From Gammaproteobacteria bacterium 50_400_T64 (GTDB lineage Bacteria; Pseudomonadota; Gammaproteobacteria; Pseudomonadales; Porticoccaceae), in contig MAAS01000013.1 in assembly GCA_002162755.1 (NCBI GenBank), positions 1 to 64,000 of the forward strand: a stretch of 64,000 nucleotides of DNA, written 5' to 3'. How positions within the stretch are numbered: position 1 is the first letter of the stretch; the number at the start of each line of letters is the position of its first letter. The notes below the pieces were generated by a model. That model was not told the DNA's origin. It was given only the letters and a program-made list of their open reading frames with translations, and ran no database searches. Shown piece after piece: positions 33,029-41,976 of this stretch. Position numbers and translations under genes: made by a program.

Positions 33029-34210
33029 ATGTCTGATAATTCACTCGATTTTAGAGATAAAGCCGCCATTGTCGGCATCGGTGAAACCGAATATACGCGG
33101 GGGGCATTGCGGCCCTCGGCTGAAATGATACTGGAGTCGACGCGCATTGCGATTGCCGATGCCGGTCTTAAAAACACCGATATTGACGGTATTATTTTAC
33201 CGCCGGTAATGATTACCGCCGAAGAAATTGCCGCCAATCTGGGCATTGAAGACCTACGCTACAGCGCCTCTATTAACATGGGCGGTGCCAGCCCGGTGAC
33301 TGCTCTGCAAACGGCCGCCATGGCTATCGCCGCAGGCGTCGCCAATAACATTGTGGTGACAGTCGGCTGGAATGGCTCTTCGGCCCTGCGACCCAAGCCG
33401 AATGCCAAGTTCCCTGAATTGATTTCTATTCCTGCACTTGAGCGCACCCTGCAAAATTACTACTTCCCCTACGGTAGTGCCTCGCCGGTACAAATGTACG
33501 CCTGGATCGCCATGCGTCATATGCAAACCTACGGTATTAGTCACGAAGCGATGGGTGCAGTGGCTTTGGCTTGTCGTCGCCATGCGCAGTTTAATGACAA
33601 GGCAATAACGCGAGGGCAAGAGCTGGATATGGAAGGCTATTTGAATTCCCGCTGGATTTCAGAGCCGTTCCGTTTGTTTGATTGCTGCCTTGAAACGGAC
33701 GGTGCCTGTACCGTTATCGTCAGTCGCGCCGACCAGGCGAAAGACCTGCGCCACAAGCCTGCCTACATTATGGCGGCGGCGGAAGGTCATCCCTATCCCG
33801 CTGATGACATCGCTAACCGGCCCGACATGTTCCATATTGGCCTGGCTAACTCTGCACCAAAGGCCTTTGCCATGGCGGGATTGAAGCCGACCGATATGGA
33901 CTTTCTGCAAATTTATGACTGCTTTACCTACGTTGTGCTACTGCAGCTTGAGGCCCTGGGCTTCTGTGAGCAGGGTGGAGTGGGTGAGTTCGTTAAAGAC
34001 GGCACTCTGGAAATCGACGGCAAATTCCCTATGAATACCCACGGTGGTTTGCACTCTCAGGCTCACGTCTGGGGGCTGAACCATGTGGTCGAGGCGACGC
34101 GCCAGCTGCGCGGTGACGGCGGCGAGATGCAAGTGAAGGATGCGGAGCTCGGCCTGGTGACAGGTTGGGGTGACTTTGGTGATGGCAGCCTGGTGATATT
34201 GAGGAACTAA
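33029..34210 (+). CDS. Thiolase-like (SCP-x/Ltp2-type) protein lacking the nucleophilic Cys
   Basis: The 393-residue protein has the two-domain thiolase fold pattern: N-terminal [16 protein letters not shown], then [23 protein letters not shown], and a C-terminal [10 protein letters not shown] and [15 protein letters not shown]. At the place where thiolases have the acyl-accepting Cys (CASG), this protein has Gly86 in NMGGAS. That pattern is known in the Ltp2-type aldolases, which work with a DUF35 partner in steroid side-chain cleavage. The next gene, 4 bases away, is exactly such a partner. Substrate is unknown. Confidence 0.85.
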   Translation: MSDNSLDFRDKAAIVGIGETEYTRGALRPSAEMILESTRIAIADAGLKNTDIDGIILPPVMITAEEIAANLGIEDLRYSASINMGGASPVTALQTAAMAIAAGVANNIVVTVGWNGSSALRPKPNAKFPELISIPALERTLQNYYFPYGSASPVQMYAWIAMRHMQTYGISHEAMGAVALACRRHAQFNDKAITRGQELDMEGYLNSRWISEPFRLFDCCLETDGACTVIVSRADQAKDLRHKPAYIMAAAEGHPYPADDIANRPDMFHIGLANSAPKAFAMAGLKPTDMDFLQIYDCFTYVVLLQLEALGFCEQGGVGEFVKDGTLEIDGKFPMNTHGGLHSQAHVWGLNHVVEATRQLRGDGGEMQVKDAELGLVTGWGDFGDGSLVILRN

Positions 34211-34214
34211 GACG

Positions 34215-34643
34215 ATGACAGATACACAGTTCATTCCAAACCCGGCACCTAAGCCGACCAACTATCTCGATGAACAGTTCTGGGAAAATTGCGCCAATAA
34301 AATTCTTAGCTTTCAGTGCTGTCACGACTGCGAAACCTGGCGGCATATCCCTCGCTTTATGTGTGCCAAGTGCGGCTCACCTAACTGGGGCTGGCGTGAA
34401 TCTCATGGTCGCGGCACCATTTATACATGGACAGTTTGTCACATGCCCATGTCGCCTCACTTTGAGAAAGACTTCCCCTACGCGGTACTCGTCGTGGATA
34501 TGGAAGAAGGTGTGCGTATTACGGCTGGCCTTCGTGGTCTTGATTATCGCGAGTTAAAAATTGGCCTGCCCGTTGAAGTGGTTTTTGAGCCTCTTGAAGA
34601 GGGAGGCTTTCTGCCTTTCTTCCGCCCGAGGCAAGACACTTAG
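34215..34643 (+). CDS. Zn-ribbon and OB-fold (DUF35) partner protein
   Basis: The 142-residue protein has an N-terminal rubredoxin-like zinc ribbon, with CHDC near residues 36-39 and CAKC near 50-53. An OB-fold domain follows (GRGTIYTWTVCHMPMSPHF and FPYAVLVVDMEEGVRITA). Proteins of this family bind acyl-CoA and form stable complexes with thiolase-like enzymes. It is 4 bases from the thiolase-like gene and followed by a strong terminator, so the two form a two-gene operon. Confidence 0.9.
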   Translation: MTDTQFIPNPAPKPTNYLDEQFWENCANKILSFQCCHDCETWRHIPRFMCAKCGSPNWGWRESHGRGTIYTWTVCHMPMSPHFEKDFPYAVLVVDMEEGVRITAGLRGLDYRELKIGLPVEVVFEPLEEGGFLPFFRPRQDT

Positions 34644-34669
34644 TCTTTACTGAGACCCGTACAGTAAAA

Positions 34670-34698
34670 GGCCGAGCTATTTAAGCTCGGCCTTTTTT
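34670..34698. terminator. Bidirectional terminator
   Basis: GGCCGAGCT and AGCTCGGCC form a nine-base-pair stem around ATTTA, with four A residues before and six T residues after. It ends the thiolase-like/DUF35 operon rightward and can end the leftward transcript that comes from the M48 protease gene. Confidence 0.93.
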
Positions 34699-34714
34699 GT
34701 GTCGCCTGTTAAAC

Positions 34715-34921
34715 CTATTTTAACCCACGGCCCTCCATGTCACTGCGGTTGACCGCGGGCGCACGCTTAGTGCCCGGTGCGTATAACCCGCATAATAGTT
34801 TTAAGCTTGGGGATTCGGGGGTACCGACGATAATGTGCAGATTGTCTTGAGCCCGTTGATAGGAGGAAAGGCGTTTTTTGCTGATACCCAACCATGAACC
34901 ACCGGGCGATGTCCGAGCCAT
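34715..34921 (-). CDS. Possible small protein downstream of the M48 protease
   Basis: A 68-codon frame starts at the ATG at 34921 and ends 16 bases before the bidirectional terminator, so it would be on the M48 transcript. The open frame extends further upstream to near the M48 stop, without another good start codon. No family is recognised and no ribosome-binding site is clear. The product is basic and soluble (MARTSPGGSWLGISKKRLSS). It could be a real small gene, a decayed 3' piece of a larger gene, or chance. Confidence 0.3.
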   Translation of the reverse strand: MARTSPGGSWLGISKKRLSSYQRAQDNLHIIVGTPESPSLKLLCGLYAPGTKRAPAVNRSDMEGRGLK

Positions 34922-34971
34922 GGCGAGAATCGTATAGCCTGGGCTGGCGTAACGATCAAAGGGAGTGCCAC

Positions 34972-36537
34972 CTAATTAGCGTCAGTGATGGCAGGCTGTG
35001 CGGCAATCACCAGGGCTCGGTAGCGGCTCAGAGTGGTTTTATCTGCAATGGGGCCGATGCGGGTGGTGACGGTCTTTTGTGTATTGGCTGAAATCGAGCC
35101 AATAGGGATCTGCGCCGAGGAACCCGTCACGTAGGGACTCTTCATTTCTGTCACTTGCACAACAACATCCGTCGCGGGGATATTACTTTTGTTGTAGACC
35201 GAGAGCAGTAAATAGCCTTCGTTACTTAAAGTCAGTCGATTGATAATATAGCGATTGGGGGCTTGGCTCATTTCAATAAAAGCGAGCTTATCCTGAGCCT
35301 GTTGGCCGATGTCTCCTTTCGTTTGGGCGGCTTCGCGATAATAAGTAATGGCGGTCTTTTCGTCCCCGCTATCATTGGCAATATTACCCAGGTAAAGGCT
35401 GGCTACGGGTGTTGGTAGCAAATTCTGGCTTTTGTCGAAATCTTTACCCGCAGTCGTTTTCTGCCCCTGCTTAAATCGCAACACGCCTCGGGCCAGATAA
35501 TGACTGAAATAGTCGGGGTTTTTAGCGATGGCGGTAGAGTAGGCTTTGTCGGCATTCGCAGGCTTATCGAGCATCGCCCAGGCGTGGCCACGCAACTCCC
35601 AAAACTGCCCTTCTCGGTTTTGTAATTTGACGGCTTTATCAAGATATCCCAGGGCTTTTTGTGGTTTTTTATCCGTCAGAGCCTTCATCGCTTCAGTCTG
35701 TGCTGTATAGGCCGGCTGGTCTTTACGCAGGCGGGCCATCTTTTTCTGGTACAGGGCTCGATTCGTTATGCCCCCAGCAGGGTAAGTCTTCACTTTCTCC
35801 CTGTTAGCGATAACACGAGCTTGTGAGGGTGGATGGCTGGCAAACAGGCCGGTGAAAAAATCACTTTGGCGGCCCTTTGAGAGTGCGACAAAGGTTTCCT
35901 GTAAGCGAACAGCGCCACGGGGGTCGTAGCCCGCACGCACCATATATTCCATACCGTAGGCATCGGACTCCAGCTCGGCATCTCGGCCATAACTCGCCAT
36001 CCACGCGGTGCTACCGAATTGAGCAGCCATGCCGCCGAGTTCACCAAAGCCATTATTTTGTGAGGCGGCCCCCAGTGCTTGTACGCCAATGTTGATCAGT
36101 GTGCCCCGCGTCATTTGTGCTGCGCTGTGGCGTGCGGCGGCATGGACGATTTCGTGGGAAAGCACGGCGGCAAGTTCCGACTCATCCTGCAAGTGCATTA
36201 ACAGGCCCCGGTTAATGGCTATTTTGCCGCCGGGCAGAGCCCAGGCGTTGGGCACTGAATTATTCAGCACCACAAACTCATAGGGCAGTTTAGGGCGGTC
36301 ACTTACGGCGGCGAGTTTTTTGCCGATGCTCGCAACGTAAAGCTGTATCTCTGTGTCAATGTAGTAACGCCCGCCCTGGGCTTGCTGAGTGGGAACATAT
36401 TGCTGGCGACCAATGGCGACTTCCTGTTCGGCCGAGACCAATGAAAGCTGACGTTCGCCGGTGACTGGGTTAACCGTGCAAGCCGTTACCAGTAGCAGGG
36501 TTACAGCGAGACTAATGAGTAATTGTTTGCGGTGCAC
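34972..36537 (-). CDS. M48 family metalloprotease, lipoprotein with TPR region (BepA-like)
   Basis: The 521-residue protein starts with a lipoprotein signal peptide ending in the lipobox VTAC (Cys20). The zinc protease motif HEIVH is at residues 128-132, and a further Glu ligand region is ELESDAYGMEYM. From about residue 290 there are TPR-like repeats. A C-terminal segment of about 100 residues extends beyond the usual BepA length. BepA-type proteases monitor outer-membrane protein assembly. The gene is divergent from yaaA. Confidence 0.88.
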   Translation of the reverse strand: MHRKQLLISLAVTLLLVTACTVNPVTGERQLSLVSAEQEVAIGRQQYVPTQQAQGGRYYIDTEIQLYVASIGKKLAAVSDRPKLPYEFVVLNNSVPNAWALPGGKIAINRGLLMHLQDESELAAVLSHEIVHAAARHSAAQMTRGTLINIGVQALGAASQNNGFGELGGMAAQFGSTAWMASYGRDAELESDAYGMEYMVRAGYDPRGAVRLQETFVALSKGRQSDFFTGLFASHPPSQARVIANREKVKTYPAGGITNRALYQKKMARLRKDQPAYTAQTEAMKALTDKKPQKALGYLDKAVKLQNREGQFWELRGHAWAMLDKPANADKAYSTAIAKNPDYFSHYLARGVLRFKQGQKTTAGKDFDKSQNLLPTPVASLYLGNIANDSGDEKTAITYYREAAQTKGDIGQQAQDKLAFIEMSQAPNRYIINRLTLSNEGYLLLSVYNKSNIPATDVVVQVTEMKSPYVTGSSAQIPIGSISANTQKTVTTRIGPIADKTTLSRYRALVIAAQPAITDAN

Positions 36538-36621
36538 AGGGTCTTCCTTTTAAAGGGGCAGGGTTCGAAGTGATAGGCTTATAATGACATTATCGGCTAA
36601 AAATAGTTTAAGGATACTGCG

Positions 36622-37401
36622 ATGTTAATGGTGATCTCCCCCGCTAAAACACTGGATTTTGAAACACAGGTAACAACGAGTGAGCACACGATGCCAGACT
36701 TTCTCGGCGACTCTGCCGAGCTTATCGAGCGATTGCGCGAGATGTCGCCCCATGATGTGTCGGCCTTGATGAAAATTAGCGATAAGCTCGGCGACCTCAA
36801 TTTTGATCGCTACCTGAACTGGAATAAAAAGTTCACGCCAAAGAATGCCAAGCAAGCACTGCTGGCTTTTAAGGGCGATGTGTATACCGGGCTGGATGCA
36901 CCGTCGATGTCGGTGGCTGACTTGCAATGGGCTCAGGATCATCTGCGTATTCTCTCTGGCCTCTACGGCTTATTGCGCCCGCTAGATTTGATGCAAGCCT
37001 ACCGATTAGAAATGGGCACCAAACTGGCCAATGGCCGGGGTAAAGACCTCTATCAATTCTGGGGCAGCAAAATTACCGACGCACTTAATCAACACCAGGC
37101 GGATGAAAGCCTGCCTGTACTCGTTAACCTGGCTTCCAATGAATACTTTAAGTCGGTGCAGAGCAAGCAGCTAGCCGCCGAAGTTATTACCCCGGTATTT
37201 AAGGACTGGAAAGGTGACAAGTATAAAATCATCAGCTTCTACGCGAAAAAAGCCCGGGGCCTGATGGTCTCCTACATTATTCGTAAGCGCCTGACCGACG
37301 TCGAGCAAATCAAGAATTTTGACAGCGAGGGTTATGTTTACAACCCGGCCATGTCTTCAGCGCGAGAGTGGGTGTTTACCCGCGAAGCGGCTGCGAGTTA
37401 A
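36622..37401 (+). CDS. yaaA: Peroxide stress protein YaaA (DUF328)
   Basis: The 259-residue protein starts [14 protein letters not shown], the family signature, and contains [36 protein letters not shown]. coli YaaA lowers free iron and DNA damage during peroxide stress and binds DNA; this role is known from the family only. It is followed after 30 bases by a methyltransferase gene on the same strand. Confidence 0.95.
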   Translation: MLMVISPAKTLDFETQVTTSEHTMPDFLGDSAELIERLREMSPHDVSALMKISDKLGDLNFDRYLNWNKKFTPKNAKQALLAFKGDVYTGLDAPSMSVADLQWAQDHLRILSGLYGLLRPLDLMQAYRLEMGTKLANGRGKDLYQFWGSKITDALNQHQADESLPVLVNLASNEYFKSVQSKQLAAEVITPVFKDWKGDKYKIISFYAKKARGLMVSYIIRKRLTDVEQIKNFDSEGYVYNPAMSSAREWVFTREAAAS

Positions 37402-37431
37402 ACCCTTGTTGTTATAAGAGAGTGGAGTTAG

Positions 37432-38031
37432 ATGATGTCTGAAAAACCCTTTTCCCAGGCTTGCGACAATAATCAGCAGGCTATTTTTGCCATTCTTGAA
37501 AGAGTCTTTATCCAGGCTCAGCAGGTATTGGAAATTGGCAGTGGCACTGGCCAGCATGCCAGCTACTTTGCGCCGCGCCTGCCGCAACTGATTTGGCAGA
37601 CCAGTGACCAGGCGGAATATCATGCCGGCATCAATGCCTGGCTAGATGACTCAGCGGCAGATAATCTACGCCGTCCTCTCGTGTTAAACGTCGATATGCC
37701 CCAGTGGCCAATTGACAAGGTGGATGCTGTTTTCACGGCCAACACCTGCCACATTATGGGTTGGGCCAGTGTCGAAAATATGTTCCGCCAATTAGCTGAT
37801 GTACTCACGGTCGGTGGCACGTTAGCGATTTACGGCCCTTTTAATTATGACGGCCAGTTCATCTCACCGAGCAATGCCAATTTTGACCAATGGTTGAAAC
37901 AGCGGGGTGCTCAACAGGGCATTAGAGATTTTGAAGCGGTGAATAAACTGGCGAGCGAGGCGGGCATGAACTTGCTTGAAGACAACGCGATGCCCGCCAA
38001 TAACCGCTTGCTGGTGTGGCGCAAGACTTAG
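37432..38031 (+). CDS. DUF938 family SAM-dependent methyltransferase-like protein
   Basis: The 199-residue protein has a class I SAM-binding motif VLEIGSGTGQHASYFA near residues 28-43 and the DUF938 features NQQAIFAIL and FTANTCHIMGW. It has an acidic motif II region (NVDMPQWP). The substrate is unknown. The position directly after yaaA suggests co-transcription. Confidence 0.87.
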   Translation: MMSEKPFSQACDNNQQAIFAILERVFIQAQQVLEIGSGTGQHASYFAPRLPQLIWQTSDQAEYHAGINAWLDDSAADNLRRPLVLNVDMPQWPIDKVDAVFTANTCHIMGWASVENMFRQLADVLTVGGTLAIYGPFNYDGQFISPSNANFDQWLKQRGAQQGIRDFEAVNKLASEAGMNLLEDNAMPANNRLLVWRKT

Positions 38032-38102
38032 GTTTTACAAAAAGTCTGGATTCATTGCTTGAACCAAAAAAGTTTGAACCTAAAAACAGATTTTCTGTAG
38101 AG

Positions 38103-38483
38103 CTATTGACTGCTTTTAGGATAGTAGTTGACACCTTTTAGGGACTTGAAATCGGCATCTTGTGTCCAAATTTGGGCATTCATTTTTTGGCCCGTGGCGT
38201 AAATAATACTGTCAGCTAGCGGTAATTTATAATCAATGGCACATTTGGCCGCATCAATGGCTAAGGCATTATCGAGGGCTACAACCTTGCCTTGCTCCAT
38301 ATGGGCAATAACTTCCAGGGCTAAATCTTCGCCGCGCTGACGCAGCACGAATTTGAAAACTTCGGTGATGGTAATGCTCGGTACAATCAATTCTGCAATA
38401 TTTTCTATGGGCACTGCGAATGTGCCGGCATTGCCATCACCTGCAAAATAAGACAACCACGCCGAGGAGTCGACCACATTCAT
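38103..38483 (-). CDS. PIN-domain toxin (VapC family)
   Basis: The 126-residue protein starts MNVVDSSAWLSYFAGDGNAG with the first PIN acidic residue at Asp5. Further acidic residues fall in TEVFKFVLRQ and KLPLADSIIYATG, and in IWTQDADFKSL. VapC toxins are Mg-dependent ribonucleases, often of tRNA. Its start overlaps the antitoxin stop by four bases. Confidence 0.9.
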   Translation of the reverse strand: MNVVDSSAWLSYFAGDGNAGTFAVPIENIAELIVPSITITEVFKFVLRQRGEDLALEVIAHMEQGKVVALDNALAIDAAKCAIDYKLPLADSIIYATGQKMNAQIWTQDADFKSLKGVNYYPKSSQ

Positions 38484-38686
38484 AAACGGTCTTTATCCCT
38501 GGGTACGTCGGTATCAATCCCCTTTAGCACGCCTTTCATTTCATGCATGGGTTTAATGGGGATAAGTTCTATTCGATTACCGTAGGTTAGCATTTGCAAC
38601 TTTTGGCCTGATTTTATTCCCATCGGCTCTCTAACTTCCTTTGGAATCACGATCTGAAATTTAGGGGAAACGGTGACAGCTCTCAT
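38480..38686 (-). CDS. AbrB/MazE-type antitoxin (VapB)
   Basis: The product is 68 residues if it starts at MRAVTVSPKFQIVIPKEVRE, the normal beginning of a swapped-hairpin AbrB DNA-binding domain. That ATG (38686) has GGAG six to seven bases upstream. The ATG four codons earlier has no ribosome-binding site and overlaps the operator palindrome, so it is not preferred. The C-terminus (MHEMKGVLKGIDTDVPRDKDRL) is the toxin-neutralising tail. It represses its own operon. Confidence 0.9.
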   Translation of the reverse strand: MRAVTVSPKFQIVIPKEVREPMGIKSGQKLQMLTYGNRIELIPIKPMHEMKGVLKGIDTDVPRDKDRL

Positions 38687-38696
38687 GGTTTTCTCC

Positions 38697-38733
38697 ATCG
38701 ATACTAATATGGTATTACCATATTAGTATCGAT
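38697..38733. promoter_or_regulatory. Long palindromic operator of the vapBC operon
   Basis: Two perfect 18-base arms, ATCGATACTAATATGGTA and its reverse complement, flank a single T. The palindrome is 11 bases upstream of the antitoxin start. It is the expected binding site of the VapB or VapBC complex. Perfect symmetry over 37 bases is longer than usual for such operators. Confidence 0.88.
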
Positions 38734-38766
38734 AATCTTTGTCAAAGCGCATTCCTGGCGGTTTTT

Positions 38767-39855
38767 TCAAGACGAAGAAAAAGCCCCTTCTTTGTAAGGT
38801 AAGCCAGACTTTGCTTGCTCAATATAGCGTTTGATTTCCGGCGTTTCTCTATCGAGAAACTCACCGATTGCTGAAGCAAAACCGGGGTGGCGAATCCAGT
38901 GTAGTGAATGGGTCTCCACCGGCTCAAAGCCCCGCACAATTTTGTGCTCGCCCTGGGCGCCAGCATCGAAGCGCTGCAAGCCCTGCGCAATGGCATATTC
39001 AATGCCCTGATAATAACAAAGCTCAAAATGCAGGTAATCGTACTCTTCGGCACAACCCCAGTAACGGCCATACAGCGTATCGCCGCCGTGAAAATACAGA
39101 GCGCAGGCAATGGGCTGCCCGTCTTTACGGGCGACAGCCATGGCGATATTGTCGGCCATCGACTCACCCAGTTGCAGGAAAAATCTGGGGCTTAAATAGC
39201 CATTATTGCCACTGCGTTTGCGATAGGTGGATTGGTAAAGCTGATAGAAAAATTGCCAAAGCTCGGTGTCGATAGCACTACCCGGCAACACCTCTATTTC
39301 GAGTCCCTGCTCGCCAACACGGCGGCGTTCGCGCTTTACCATTTTGCGTTTGCGCGAGGCAAAGGTGGAGAGGAAGTGCTCGAAGCTTTCGTAGCCGCGA
39401 TTCAGCCAGTGGTATTGAACCCCGGTGCGCAACATCAAGTCCGGGTGTTCAAACCAGCCGAGGGTTTGGGTATCGGGAAAGAGTAGGTGCCAGCTGTGGG
39501 CCTGCTCTTCATCGGCGAGTTCTCGTGCCTGTTGAAACAGACCTTGGCAGGCTTGCTGGCGGTCACCCTCACCGCTGAAAACAACCCGTGGCCCGGTGGC
39601 GGGAGAAAAGGGTATTGCCGACACCAGCTTGGGGTAGTAGTCGAGGCCATTGCGTTGGTAGGCATCGGCCCAGGCCCAGTCAAATACGTACTCCCCCCAG
39701 GAGTGAGTCTTCACATAAGTGGGCATAAAGGCACTGTTGCCAGCGGCATAACACTGTTCGATATGGGCGGGTTGCCAGCCGGTATCGGGGCCAACGCTGT
39801 TGCTGTTTTCAAGACTGTTGAGAAAGGCGCTGCTAAGAAAGGGGTAGTTGCTCAT
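38767..39855 (-). CDS. FemAB-like/GNAT-fold family protein (DUF482)
   Basis: The protein is 362 residues from the ATG at 39855 (MSNYPFLSSAFLNSLENSNSVGP). A TTG start 26 codons upstream is possible but would run further into phoR. Family features are VGPDTGWQPAHI, FASRKRKMVKRERRRV, and GRYWGCAEEYDYLHFELCYYQGIEYAI followed by FDAGAQGEHKIVRGF. The family has a double GNAT-like fold and is sometimes named peptidoglycan-biosynthesis-like; activity is not known. It lies at the end of the phoBR transcript. Its 5' end overlaps or abuts the phoR stop. Confidence 0.85.
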   Translation of the reverse strand: MSNYPFLSSAFLNSLENSNSVGPDTGWQPAHIEQCYAAGNSAFMPTYVKTHSWGEYVFDWAWADAYQRNGLDYYPKLVSAIPFSPATGPRVVFSGEGDRQQACQGLFQQARELADEEQAHSWHLLFPDTQTLGWFEHPDLMLRTGVQYHWLNRGYESFEHFLSTFASRKRKMVKRERRRVGEQGLEIEVLPGSAIDTELWQFFYQLYQSTYRKRSGNNGYLSPRFFLQLGESMADNIAMAVARKDGQPIACALYFHGGDTLYGRYWGCAEEYDYLHFELCYYQGIEYAIAQGLQRFDAGAQGEHKIVRGFEPVETHSLHWIRHPGFASAIGEFLDRETPEIKRYIEQAKSGLPYKEGAFSSS

Positions 39856-39877
39856 GGCGAGGACGATAGCGTGATCT

Positions 39878-41152
39878 TTAGGCCTGATCAAATCGGCAGG
39901 TAAATGTTGCGCCTTTGCCGAGGGTACTTTCAATTGTTAGCTCGCCGTTATGGCGTAGCAGCACATGTTTAACGATAGCCAGCCCCAGGCCGGTACCGCC
40001 AGATTGTGTTGCCCGGCTACTATCGGCACGGTAAAAACGCTCGGTCAGCCGGGGGATATGCAGGGGGTCTATGCCCAATCCGTTGTCGCTAATGCTGACT
40101 TGAAGGACTCCGGTATCGCGCGCAATGTTGATGGCAATATCGCAGCCCTGGGGGTTGTGCTTAACGGCGTTGTAGACGAGGTTCGACAGGGCGCTATGCA
40201 GCTCTTTGGCATCGCCTTTGAGCAGGGGCTGGTCGCAAGAGGTAAAGGTGATGTTGTGCTTGTTACCGCTCAAGGCCTGAGCACTGTCGATAATGGGGCC
40301 AAATAACGGCTCGAGATCAACCGGTACTTTGAGTGGCAGAGTGGTGGTTTCGAGGCGCGACAACATCACCAGATCTTCGGCGAGCAGATTCATGCGCTCA
40401 GTTTGCTGGCCCATTTGTTTGAGTGCTTTCGGCCAGGCGGGTGGCAGGTTTTCCATGTCCTGGTCTTGCAGTGTTTCGATATAGCCAGTGAGTACGGTCA
40501 AGGGAGTGCGCAGTTCGTGTGAGATATTGCCGACAAACTCTTTGCGCATTTCTTCTAATTGCCGCAAGCGGGTGATGTCCATAATGACCAGGGCAATCTC
40601 ATTGTCCCCGAAAATACGTGGCGAAAACAGCAGTAGCCGTTGGGGATCGTTAGGTGCCGCTAGTTCCAGGGGTAGCTCAAAGTCGCCACTCTGGATAAAT
40701 TGTACAAAGGCGGGAGTGCGCAGCAGGTTGGTGATGGGCTGATGTAGGTCTTCACTACGCAGGCCCAGCAAGCGGGCGGCGGCCGGATTCCACCAGTCGA
40801 CGCTGCGCTCTGCATCGAGAAGAATGAGCCCTTCATCGAGGGCGCTGGTTATTCTTCGGATGCGTTTAACCACGGCGCGCAGGTCATCCCGAGCGCGAGT
40901 ATTACGCTTTTGCAGACGATAGAGCTGATCGGAAATATCGCCCCACACACCGGTGGATTCAGGGGGAATACCTTGCCCGCCGCCGTCGAGCCAGTCATAG
41001 AGACGGAAGACTTTAAGCAGAGTCCAGGCCATGTACAGACCGCCGCCAACCAGCAGGGTCAGGGCGATATGGCCATTAAAAAAACCGGCAATACCCAGTG
41101 CCAACACCAGCATAATAAGGCGTTGTAGCTCGACGCGTAACCCTCGTTGCAC
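39878..41152 (-). CDS. phoR: Phosphate regulon sensor histidine kinase PhoR
   Basis: The 424-residue kinase has two N-terminal hydrophobic segments (about residues 10-45), a PAS domain (about 105-200), a HisKA domain with the phospho-acceptor in NISHELRTPLTVL, and an HATPase domain with NLVYNAVKHNP and GLGLAIVKHVLLRHNG. There is no large periplasmic sensor domain, as in E. coli PhoR, which senses phosphate through Pst and PhoU. It follows phoB by 34 bases. Confidence 0.96.
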   Translation of the reverse strand: MQRGLRVELQRLIMLVLALGIAGFFNGHIALTLLVGGGLYMAWTLLKVFRLYDWLDGGGQGIPPESTGVWGDISDQLYRLQKRNTRARDDLRAVVKRIRRITSALDEGLILLDAERSVDWWNPAAARLLGLRSEDLHQPITNLLRTPAFVQFIQSGDFELPLELAAPNDPQRLLLFSPRIFGDNEIALVIMDITRLRQLEEMRKEFVGNISHELRTPLTVLTGYIETLQDQDMENLPPAWPKALKQMGQQTERMNLLAEDLVMLSRLETTTLPLKVPVDLEPLFGPIIDSAQALSGNKHNITFTSCDQPLLKGDAKELHSALSNLVYNAVKHNPQGCDIAINIARDTGVLQVSISDNGLGIDPLHIPRLTERFYRADSSRATQSGGTGLGLAIVKHVLLRHNGELTIESTLGKGATFTCRFDQA

Positions 41153-41186
41153 CCGTTAGTTTCCCCCTGCTATTTACCGTTTAAAT

Positions 41187-41888
41187 TTAGTCAGCGACTA
41201 GCTTTTGTGAAAATCGATAGCCTGCGCCGCGCACAGTTTGAATAAAACGTTCATGGCCATCGATACCCAGGGCCTTGCGCAGACGGCGAATATGCACGTC
41301 TACGGTGCGTTCGTCCATATAAACATTACCGCCCCATACATGGTCGAGAATTTGACCGCGAGAATAGACGCGATCTTGATGGCTGAGAAAAAAGCTTAAT
41401 AGGCGAAACTCGGTGGGCCCCATTGATAGCGCTTTATCGTTGATGCTGACGTGGTGGCTAATCGGGTCAAATAGTAGGCCATCGACCTGAATGGGTTCTT
41501 CTTGGTTTTTAGCGTCCTGGCGTCGCAGGGCGCTTTTGATACGGGCAATCAATTCGCGGGGTGAAAAGGGTTTGCTCATGTAGTCATCGGCCCCGGAGTC
41601 GAGGCCTTGAATCATGTTGTCCTCTTCCGCCTTGGCGGTGAGCATAATCACGGGTAGTTTTGCGGTCAGCTCATCGCGGCGCAAGCGTCGCAACAGCTCA
41701 AGACCGCTGGTCTCGGGCATCATCCAGTCCAGTAAAACCAGGTCGGGGCTTTCATCGATAATCAGAGCGTGAGCGTCCCGTGCATTTTCGGCCTGTAGGC
41801 AGCGATAGCCCGCGACTTCCAGTGCTACGGTGACCATATCCCTGATGGCGCTTTCATCATCGACAATTAAAACGGTAGATTCTTCCAT
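41187..41888 (-). CDS. phoB: Phosphate regulon response regulator PhoB
   Basis: The 233-residue regulator has a receiver domain with the phospho-acceptor Asp in LVLLDWMMPETSG and Lys in LTAKAEEDN. The C-terminal winged helix has NVYMDERTVDVHIRRLRKAL and FIQTVRGAGYRFS. Length matches E. coli (229). A strong Pho box lies 45 bases upstream on the same strand, so autoactivation is expected. Confidence 0.97.
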   Translation of the reverse strand: MEESTVLIVDDESAIRDMVTVALEVAGYRCLQAENARDAHALIIDESPDLVLLDWMMPETSGLELLRRLRRDELTAKLPVIMLTAKAEEDNMIQGLDSGADDYMSKPFSPRELIARIKSALRRQDAKNQEEPIQVDGLLFDPISHHVSINDKALSMGPTEFRLLSFFLSHQDRVYSRGQILDHVWGGNVYMDERTVDVHIRRLRKALGIDGHERFIQTVRGAGYRFSQKLVAD

Positions 41889-41924
41889 GTCTGCTTACCT
41901 TGACTAAGTAGCCCTTATTAGATG

Positions 41925-41950
41925 ACGACAGCGTGACAATTATATGACAC
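41925..41950 (-). promoter_or_regulatory. Pho box upstream of phoB
   Basis: On the minus strand, GTGTCATATAATTGTCAC (41950-41933) matches the CTGTCAT-N4-CTGTCAT-type consensus with 11-base half-site spacing. A third half-site CTGTCGT follows at 41931-41925. The site lies between ubiA and phoB and predicts autoregulation of phoBR. Confidence 0.87.
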
Positions 41951-41976
41951 TAATGGCTTTTCACTGTGCTTTCAGA

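Noticed and set aside
39856-39933. TTG start for the FemAB-like gene
   Set aside because: It would overlap phoR by 56 bases and has no ribosome site; the ATG at 39855 is simpler, although family N-termini vary.
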